NCBI GenBank assembly: GCA_025458545.1 | Contig: JALOSH010000034.1 | Span: 1 to 11,101 of the forward strand | From: Hydrogenophaga sp. | GTDB taxonomy: Bacteria > Pseudomonadota > Gammaproteobacteria > Burkholderiales > Burkholderiaceae | Direction: 5' to 3' | Length of the DNA stretch: 11,101 nucleotides | In this document: positions 5,576-11,101 of the stretch, one piece after another | Layout of the letters: every line of letters starts with the position of its first letter | Numbering within the stretch: position 1 is the stretch's first letter | Made by a program: the position numbers and the translations under genes | The notes under the pieces: model-generated | What the model saw: the letters and a program-made list of their open reading frames with translations, nothing else | Databases searched by the model: none | What the model was told of the DNA's origin: nothing

Positions 5576-7607
5576 ATTTGGCGAGCCAGACGAAGTACGT
5601 CATGTACAGCAACACGCCCACGATCATCATCAGCGCGTAGTGGTAGAGGTAGCCGGTCTGCACGCGGCGCACCACGGCGGACACCACACCCACCAGCTTC
5701 CAGCTGGCATTGACCACGCCACCTTCAATCAGCGCCTGATCGCCACCCTTCCACAAACCGGTGCCCAGCGCGCGCGCGCCACGGGCGAGCACGTTTTCGT
5801 TGAACCAGTCCAGGTAGTACTTGTTTTCCAGCACCGTGATCACCGGCTGCAAGGCACGGCCAATGGCCGCCGGCACCGCCGGGTTGATGAGGTACATGTA
5901 CCAGGCCGACAGCGCTCCGGCGGCCGCCAGGTACAGCGGCGGAGTGAAGAAGGCGTGCGACACCATGGCCAGCGGCCCATGGAAGATCTCGGCAAACCGG
6001 GTCATGGCCGGGTGAGCGGCAGCGTTGATGGTGATGGCGTCTCTCAAGAAGTCGCCAAACAGCATGGGTTGGATCGTCAGGTAGCCGATGACCACTGAGG
6101 GGATGGCCAACAAGAGCAGCGGCACCGTCACCACCCAAGGCGTTTCATGTGGCTTGTGATCGTCGTGGCCATGTCCATGGTCGTCGTGATGATCGTCGGG
6201 ACCGTGGTGCGCGTCAGGGTTCTGGTCGTAACGTTCCTTGCCGTGGAAGACCAGGAAGTACAGACGGAACGAATAGAAGGAAGTGACGAACACGCCGGCC
6301 AGCACCGCGAAATAGGCGAACCCCGACGCAGGGAGGTTGCTGAAGTGCACCGCCTCGATGATGCTGTCCTTGGAATAGAAACCAGAGAACAGCGGCGTGC
6401 CGATCAGGGCCAGCGTACCGAGCAACGAGGTGATCCAGGTGATCGGCATGTACTTGCGCAAGCCACCCATCCAGCGGATGTCCTGGTTGTGGTGCATGCC
6501 GATGATCACCGAGCCGGCGGCCAGGAACAGCAGCGCCTTGAAGAAAGCGTGCGTCATGAGGTGGAACACCGCCACGCTGTAGGCCGAAGCGCCGAGCGCC
6601 ACCGTCATGTAACCCAGCTGCGAGAGCGTGGAGTAGGCCACCACGCGCTTGATGTCGTTCTGGATGATGCCCAGGAAGCCCATGAACAGCGCCGTGATGG
6701 CACCGATCACCATGATGAAGTTGAGCGCGGTGTCCGACAGCTCGAACAATGGCGACATGCGCGCCACCATGAAGATGCCGGCCGTCACCATGGTGGCGGC
6801 GTGGATCAGCGCAGAAATCGGGGTCGGGCCTTCCATCGAATCCGGCAGCCACACATGCAGCGGGAACTGGGCCGACTTGCCCATAGCACCGATGAACAGG
6901 CAGATGCAGATGACCGTGATCAGCATCCAGTCGGTGCCCGGGAAGCCCAACTGGCCGAGCTCGCCAACCTTGACGAAGATTTCGGTGTAATTCAGCGAGC
7001 CGGTGTAGGCGACGATCAGGCCGATGCCCAGAATGAAACCGAAGTCGCCCACCCGGTTGACCAGGAAGGCCTTCATGTTGGCAAAGATGGCCGTCGGCTT
7101 GTTGTACCAGAAGCCGATCAGCAGGTAGGACACCAGGCCGACCGCTTCCCAGCCAAAGAAGAGCTGGAGCAGGTTGTTGCTCATCACCAGCATCAGCATG
7201 GAGAAGGTGAAGAGCGAGATGTAGGCAAAGAAGCGGTTGTAGCCGTCGTCCTCTTCCATGTAGCCGATGGTGTAGATGTGCACCATCAGTGAGACGAAGG
7301 TGACCACCACCATCATCATGGCGGTGAGACCGTCGACCAGGAACCCGATTTCCATCTTCAGGCTGCCGATCACCATCCATTCGTAGATGGTTTCGTTGAA
7401 GCGCGCGCCGTCCATGGCCACGCTCTTGAGCGTCATGGCCGACAGGACGAAGGCGATCAGCACGCCCAGAATGGTGAAGGTGTGCGAGGCGCGGCGACCG
7501 ATGACATTGCCACCGAACGTGGTACCAAGGATGCCGGCCATGGCCGCGCCCACGAGAGGGGCGAGCGGAATGGCCAGCAGCGTGCTTGCAGAGAGGGTGG
7601 TGCTCAT
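5574..7607 (-). CDS. nuoL: NADH-quinone oxidoreductase subunit L
   Basis: Distal antiporter-like pumping subunit of complex I, 677 residues, with the C-terminal lateral helix that runs along the membrane arm in this family. Visible functional residues: Glu153 in FFGWEAVGLVSYLL, Asp188 in NRVGDFG, Lys244 in MGKSAQFPLHVWLPDSMEGP, His269 in LIHAATMVTAG, His353 and Lys357 in MTHAFFKALLFL, and Lys413 in GFYSKDSI. They correspond to E. coli Glu144, Asp178, Lys229, His254, His338, Lys342 and Lys399. An unusual polar loop at residues 465-487 carries nine His and many Asp. The start MSTTLSAS has AAGAGG ten bases upstream. It lies 27 bases after nuoK and 13 before nuoM. The length is somewhat above E. 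coli NuoL (613), the loop giving part of the difference. Confidence 0.97.
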   Translation of the reverse strand: MSTTLSASTLLAIPLAPLVGAAMAGILGTTFGGNVIGRRASHTFTILGVLIAFVLSAMTLKSVAMDGARFNETIYEWMVIGSLKMEIGFLVDGLTAMMMVVVTFVSLMVHIYTIGYMEEDDGYNRFFAYISLFTFSMLMLVMSNNLLQLFFGWEAVGLVSYLLIGFWYNKPTAIFANMKAFLVNRVGDFGFILGIGLIVAYTGSLNYTEIFVKVGELGQLGFPGTDWMLITVICICLFIGAMGKSAQFPLHVWLPDSMEGPTPISALIHAATMVTAGIFMVARMSPLFELSDTALNFIMVIGAITALFMGFLGIIQNDIKRVVAYSTLSQLGYMTVALGASAYSVAVFHLMTHAFFKALLFLAAGSVIIGMHHNQDIRWMGGLRKYMPITWITSLLGTLALIGTPLFSGFYSKDSIIEAVHFSNLPASGFAYFAVLAGVFVTSFYSFRLYFLVFHGKERYDQNPDAHHGPDDHHDDHGHGHDDHKPHETPWVVTVPLLLLAIPSVVIGYLTIQPMLFGDFLRDAITINAAAHPAMTRFAEIFHGPLAMVSHAFFTPPLYLAAAGALSAWYMYLINPAVPAAIGRALQPVITVLENKYYLDWFNENVLARGARALGTGLWKGGDQALIEGGVVNASWKLVGVVSAVVRRVQTGYLYHYALMMIVGVLLYMTYFVWLAK

Positions 7608-7634
7608 GGTGTTCTTGCCTCTTCGGGTGTGGGC

Positions 7635-7943
7635 TTAACCCTTGAGGGTGTTGAGTTCTTCGACGCTGATCGATGCCTTGCTGCGGAACAGCAGCACCAG
7701 AATGGCCAGACCGATGGCCGACTCGGCAGCCGCCACGGTGAGGATGAAGAACACGAAAACCTGGCCGTGCATGTCGCCCAGGTAGTGGGAGAACGCCACA
7801 AAATTCATGTTGACCGCCAGCAGCATCAGTTCGATGGCCATCAGCAGCACGATGAGGTTTTTGCGGTTCAGAAAGATGCCGACCACCGACAGCGCGAACA
7901 GAACAGCGCCGACGGTCAGGAAATGTCCCAGAGTGATGCTCAT
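7635..7943 (-). CDS. nuoK: NADH-quinone oxidoreductase subunit K
   Basis: Small three-helix membrane subunit of complex I, homologous to mitochondrial ND4L, 102 residues. The two buried glutamates needed for proton transfer are present: Glu38 in [13 protein letters not shown] and Glu74 in [12 protein letters not shown], equivalent to E. coli Glu36 and Glu72. [10 protein letters not shown] before the first glutamate is a family hallmark. The start is fixed by GAGGAG eight bases upstream, which sits inside the last codons of nuoJ. The ATG overlaps the nuoJ stop by four bases (ATGA), indicating coupled translation. Length is typical. Confidence 0.97.
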   Translation of the reverse strand: MSITLGHFLTVGAVLFALSVVGIFLNRKNLIVLLMAIELMLLAVNMNFVAFSHYLGDMHGQVFVFFILTVAAAESAIGLAILVLLFRSKASISVEELNTLKG

Positions 7944-8587
7944 GCCTTGGGCTCCTCGACCGAAGCCGCCTCGGCGGCGGGCGCAGATTTCTGGGTGGCG
8001 GCCATGGGAATCACCATCAGTCGATCGCTCGCACGCACCCGCACCTGGTCACCCGGGTTGATGGCCTTGCTGTCCTTGCGTTCGCGCAGGGTCAGGGCAA
8101 TGGCCGCGATCATGGCCACCAGCAGGATCACCGCCGCCACCTGGATCGGGTAGAGGTATTCGGTGTACAGAAGAATGCCCAGCTCCTTGGTGTTGGACAT
8201 TCCTTCAACAACGGGCGCAGCTTCCGGACTGGCCGATATCGTGGGGAAGCCAGCCCACAGCACCGCGATGATCTGGGCCGCGACGAGACCACCCAGGCTC
8301 AAAGCCAGCGGCAGGTTCTGCCAGAAACCCCAACGATCACCGTCCAATTTGATATCCAGCATCATCACGACAAACAGGAACAGGACCATCACCGCCCCCA
8401 GATACACCAAGACCAGGGTCAGCCCGAGGAACTCGGCTTTCAGCAGCAGCCACAAGCCGGCAGCCTGCGAGAAAGCCAGCATCAGGTAGAGCACAGCATG
8501 CACGGGGTTGCGTGCGGTGATGACGCGGAAGGCTGCAAACAGCAGCACGACCGCGAACAGGTAGAAGAAGCCGGTCTGGTAATCCAT
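7940..8587 (-). CDS. nuoJ: NADH-quinone oxidoreductase subunit J
   Basis: Membrane subunit of complex I homologous to ND6, 215 residues, expected to have five helices. The third-helix signature [19 protein letters not shown] (about 59-77) is intact, including Tyr62 at the position of E. coli Tyr59 near the pi-bulge. [14 protein letters not shown] near residue 30 is also typical. After the last helix there is a soluble tail from about residue 170, ending in an Ala/Glu-rich stretch (196-215); E. coli NuoJ has 184 residues, so this tail is an extension. The start MDYQTGFFY matches the family, but no Shine-Dalgarno motif is visible in the 35-base gap after nuoI. Its stop overlaps the nuoK start. 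Confidence 0.96.
   Translation of the reverse strand: MDYQTGFFYLFAVVLLFAAFRVITARNPVHAVLYLMLAFSQAAGLWLLLKAEFLGLTLVLVYLGAVMVLFLFVVMMLDIKLDGDRWGFWQNLPLALSLGGLVAAQIIAVLWAGFPTISASPEAAPVVEGMSNTKELGILLYTEYLYPIQVAAVILLVAMIAAIALTLRERKDSKAINPGDQVRVRASDRLMVIPMAATQKSAPAAEAASVEEPKA
7952..7957 (-). promoter_or_regulatory. Ribosome binding site of nuoK inside nuoJ
   Basis: GAGGAG on the minus strand, eight bases before the nuoK ATG and within the last codons of nuoJ. It supports the nuoK start and independent ribosome loading in addition to the ATGA coupling. Confidence 0.75.
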
Positions 8588-8622
8588 GGTGCTAGGGTTG
8601 ACTGATCGATGGGATACCAGCT

Positions 8623-9150
8623 TCAGCGGTACTTGGCGTCTGCGGCCTTGGCGGCCGCGATCTCGGGTTCGTAGCGGTCGCCCACGGCCAGGAGCATTTC
8701 CTTGGTGAAGTACAGGTCGCCCCGTTTCTCACCGTGGTATTCGAGGATGTGGGTTTCGACAATCGCATCCACCGGACAGGCTTCTTCACAGAAGCCGCAG
8801 AAGATGCACTTGGTCAGGTCGATGTCGTAGCGGGTGGTGCGCCGGGTGCCGTCCGCACGCTCGCCGGCCTCGATGATGATCGCGGTGGCCGGGCACACCG
8901 CTTCGCACAGCTTGCAGGCGATGCAACGCTCTTCGCCGTTCTCATAACGGCGCTGTGCGTGCAGGCCGCGAAAACGCGGCGACAGAGGGGTTTTTTCTTC
9001 CGGGAACTGAACCGTCACCTTGCGGCGGAAGGCATAGCGCCCGGTCAGCACCATGCCCTTGACCAGCTCAACCAGCAGGAAGCTCTTGAAGAAATCACCG
9101 ATGGAGAACGGTGCGACAACGTTCGGGGATGTGGTGGTGTTCATGGTCAT
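8623..9150 (-). CDS. nuoI: NADH-quinone oxidoreductase subunit I (2x[4Fe-4S])
   Basis: Peripheral-arm subunit of complex I that passes electrons through clusters N6a and N6b toward N2 and quinone. The 175-residue protein has both ferredoxin motifs: [12 protein letters not shown] with Cys76, 79, 82 and 86, and [12 protein letters not shown] with Cys115, 118, 121 and 125. In this fold each cluster takes three cysteines from one motif and the fourth from the other. The amphipathic N-terminal part (about 16-37) would lie against the membrane. [18 protein letters not shown] and the C-terminal [18 protein letters not shown] are typical of proteobacterial NuoI. The ATG at 9150 is chosen, nine bases after nuoH. 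A second in-frame ATG two codons later (9144) lies at a better distance (nine bases) from the only Shine-Dalgarno-like AGGG (9154-9157), so the start may be 9144. Confidence 0.96.
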   Translation of the reverse strand: MTMNTTTSPNVVAPFSIGDFFKSFLLVELVKGMVLTGRYAFRRKVTVQFPEEKTPLSPRFRGLHAQRRYENGEERCIACKLCEAVCPATAIIIEAGERADGTRRTTRYDIDLTKCIFCGFCEEACPVDAIVETHILEYHGEKRGDLYFTKEMLLAVGDRYEPEIAAAKAADAKYR

Positions 9151-9159
9151 TCGCCCTGA

Positions 9160-10242
9160 TTACTTCCAGATGTTCCACGAGGTCTGCATCAGGCCGCCCA
9201 CCAGCACCAGCCAGATCAGCGTGACCGGAATGAAGATCTTCCAGCCCAGGCGCATGATCTGGTCGTAGCGGAAGCGCGGGAAGGTGGCCCGGATCCAGAT
9301 GAAGATGGACACGACCAGGAAGGTCTTGAGGCCGAGCCAGATCCAGCCAGGAATCCAGTTGAACAGCGCGCTATCCACAGGAGGCAACCAGCCGCCGAGG
9401 AACATCAGCACCGCCAGGATGGACACCAGCCACATGCTGGCGTATTCGGCCAGGAAGAAGATGGCAAAGCCCATGCCCGAGTACTCGACCATGTGACCGG
9501 CCACGATCTCGGCCTCACCCTCGACCACGTCGAACGGATGGCGGTTGGTTTCGGCGACACCGGAAATCAGGTAGACCACAAAGATGGGGAACAGCGGCAA
9601 CCAGTTCCAGGACAGGAAGGTCAGACCCATGTCGGCGCCCATGCCGCGGGCCTGCGACGCCACGATTTCACCCAGGTGCAGGCTGCCCGCGGTCATCACG
9701 ACCACGAGGAAACAGAACCCGATGGCGATTTCATAGCTCACCATCTGCGCCGATGCGCGCAGCGCACCCAGGAAAGCGTATTTGGAGTTCGACGCCCAGC
9801 CCGCGATGATCACGCCGTACACCTCGATCGAGGTGATCGCCAGGATCACGAGGATGCCGGCGTTGACGTTGGCGATCACCGCCTCGGGTCCGAACGGAAT
9901 CACCGCCCACGCGGCCAAAGCAGGCATGATGGCCATGATGGGGCCGAGGCGGAACAGGCCCGGTGCGGCTGCGCTGGGGCTGATGATTTCTTTGGTCAGG
10001 AGCTTGAGCGCGTCAGCGATCGGCTGCAACAGACCGAACGGACCCACCCGATTGGGGCCCAGTCGAACCTGCATGAAGCCCAGCAACTTGCGCTCCCACA
10101 GGGTCAGGTAGGCCACGGCACCCATCAGCGGAGCCAGCACCGCCACGATCTTGATGAGACTCCAGATCACCGGCCAGGCGGCGGTGGTCCACCAGGGCGC
10201 AGCGATCAGGCCCAGGCCCCCGTTGTACATCGCGTCGATCAT
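9160..10242 (-). CDS. nuoH: NADH-quinone oxidoreductase subunit H
   Basis: Membrane subunit of complex I, homologous to ND1, that anchors the peripheral arm and forms much of the quinone chamber and the first proton path. It has 360 residues and about eight helices. Both family signatures are intact: [20 protein letters not shown] at 49-68 and the acidic cytoplasmic loop [18 protein letters not shown] at 228-245 with its run of Glu/Asp residues, followed by [29 protein letters not shown] at 160-172 is also conserved. The start has a strong AAGGAG seven bases upstream. The ATG overlaps the nuoG TGA by four bases. nuoI follows after nine bases. No anomaly is seen. Confidence 0.97.
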   Translation of the reverse strand: MIDAMYNGGLGLIAAPWWTTAAWPVIWSLIKIVAVLAPLMGAVAYLTLWERKLLGFMQVRLGPNRVGPFGLLQPIADALKLLTKEIISPSAAAPGLFRLGPIMAIMPALAAWAVIPFGPEAVIANVNAGILVILAITSIEVYGVIIAGWASNSKYAFLGALRASAQMVSYEIAIGFCFLVVVMTAGSLHLGEIVASQARGMGADMGLTFLSWNWLPLFPIFVVYLISGVAETNRHPFDVVEGEAEIVAGHMVEYSGMGFAIFFLAEYASMWLVSILAVLMFLGGWLPPVDSALFNWIPGWIWLGLKTFLVVSIFIWIRATFPRFRYDQIMRLGWKIFIPVTLIWLVLVGGLMQTSWNIWK

Positions 10243-11101
10243 GCGAGTGCTCCTTCTGTCGAGCGGGCATCGGCCGTCAGCTGCAGAGAGCTCGCACGCC
10301 GCACCAGCGAATCCAGTTGGTAGATCGAGGCCACACAGGGCTGTCCGGGGATCACGTTCATGTCGATGAAAGCGGAACCGGCGTTGGACAGGCGGGATGC
10401 ATCCACCACCTGACCTGCGGTCACGCCGGGCAAGGCTGCAGCCAGCACGGCTTGCGAGGAGTCGGCGTCAAAGCCCGGCAGCCCCAGCAGGTTGCCCAGC
10501 ACCCGCAACACCTTCCAGCCTGGACGCGTGTCGCCCAGCGGGCGCACCACCGCGTGGAAACTCTGCAGGCGGCCTTCGGCATTGACGAAGGAGCCCGAGG
10601 TTTCGGTGAACGGCGCGATCGGCAGCAGCACATCGCTGATGTCCAGATTGGCCTTGAACGGGCTGAGCGTGACCACCATGCCGGCGGACTTCAGGCCTGC
10701 GGAGCCGCTGGCGCTGTCAAAGGCTGGTTCGGTGTTGTGCAGAATCGCCGCCTTGAGCGCGCCGCTCAGCATCTGCCCGGCGTTCAGGCCGCCCTGCCCC
10801 GGTTGGGCCTGGACCAGCTGCGCCCCCACCGTGTTGGCTGCTTCGGTCAGGTAACCCACCGTGGCACCGGTCTGCTGCGCAATCCAGTTGGCCAGCGACA
10901 ACAGGCTGGAGGCCTGTGCATGGTGTGCAGCGGCGTTGCCCAGCAGGATCGCCTTGCTCTCCCCGCCCAACAGCGACTTCGCCACCGCGCGGGCGGTATC
11001 GGTCACCTCGGCCGCCACCGGCGCGAGCACACCGGTTTCGGCGCCCACCGCATTGGCGATGCCGGCGAGTGCGGCCACCCAGTGCGTGCTGTCGGCCAGC
11101 A
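10239..11101 (-). CDS. nuoG: NADH-quinone oxidoreductase subunit G, C-terminal part, cut by window edge
   Basis: C-terminal 286 residues of the large peripheral-arm subunit. The N-terminal Fe-S domain and most of the molybdopterin-oxidoreductase-like domain lie beyond the right edge; the frame stays open to the edge with no proper start, so this is a truncation by the window only. The visible part is the late molybdopterin-like region. It includes [15 protein letters not shown] (nucleotide-binding-like strand and turn), HNTEPAFD, and the conserved [11 protein letters not shown] (fragment residues about 169-179) followed by [13 protein letters not shown]. The C-terminal [19 protein letters not shown] is of the kind seen in Burkholderiales NuoG. 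In complex I this domain is structural and carries no active cofactor. The TGA overlaps the nuoH ATG. Confidence 0.93.
   Translation of the reverse strand, partial: LADSTHWVAALAGIANAVGAETGVLAPVAAEVTDTARAVAKSLLGGESKAILLGNAAAHHAQASSLLSLANWIAQQTGATVGYLTEAANTVGAQLVQAQPGQGGLNAGQMLSGALKAAILHNTEPAFDSASGSAGLKSAGMVVTLSPFKANLDISDVLLPIAPFTETSGSFVNAEGRLQSFHAVVRPLGDTRPGWKVLRVLGNLLGLPGFDADSSQAVLAAALPGVTAGQVVDASRLSNAGSAFIDMNVIPGQPCVASIYQLDSLVRRASSLQLTADARSTEGALA
10250..10255 (-). promoter_or_regulatory. Ribosome binding site of nuoH inside nuoG
   Basis: AAGGAG on the minus strand, seven bases before the nuoH ATG, within the last nuoG codons. It is the strongest Shine-Dalgarno sequence seen in the window and fixes the nuoH start at 10242. 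Confidence 0.85.

Noticed and set aside
6147..7292. 381-codon open frame on the + strand, opposite nuoL
   Set aside because: Composition is His/Arg/Glu/Val-rich, without domains, and it mirrors nuoL codon bias. No binding site or neighbour supports it.

Overview
The window is 11.1 kb of high-GC DNA, most likely from a beta-proteobacterium of the order Burkholderiales, probably Comamonadaceae. The basis is the protein sequences, the uninterrupted nuoG-H-I-J-K-L-M-N order, the DUF2818-Nudix-DUF1178 tail after nuoN, and a GC-rich palindromic intergenic repeat of a style common in that family. The genus cannot be settled from the sequence alone.

Layout. Positions 1-897 (+ strand) hold the C-terminal two thirds of a Glu/Leu/Phe/Val-type glutamate dehydrogenase that runs in from the left edge. 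Positions 900-1089 are a 190-base inverted repeat (two 66-base arms, 58-base centre) that fills almost the whole gap between two convergent genes. Everything from 1097 to the right edge is on the minus strand and looks like one long transcription unit. In transcription order (right to left) it reads: nuoG (3' part only), nuoH, nuoI, nuoJ, nuoK, nuoL, nuoM, nuoN, a three-helix DUF2818 membrane protein, a Nudix ADP-ribose pyrophosphatase, and a small DUF1178 protein with a zinc-ribbon-like Cys pair. Gaps between genes are 8-58 bases; nuoG/nuoH and nuoJ/nuoK overlap by four bases (ATGA). The operon promoter lies outside the window, upstream of nuoA.

Function. NuoG-N form part of respiratory complex I (NADH:ubiquinone oxidoreductase). 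NuoG and NuoI carry electrons through Fe-S clusters in the peripheral arm, NuoH forms the quinone-site/membrane junction, and NuoJ, K, L, M and N form the proton-pumping membrane arm. All expected pump residues that I could check (Lys/Glu/His in NuoL, M, N; two Glu in NuoK) and all eight cluster cysteines of NuoI are present, so the complex looks functional. Glutamate dehydrogenase converges on the unit from the other side and is not part of the operon.

There is no mobile element, CRISPR array, RNA gene or defence system here, and I see no clear new system. The items most worth following are the three poorly characterised genes attached to the end of the complex I operon, the large inverted repeat, and a His/Asp-rich loop in NuoL.
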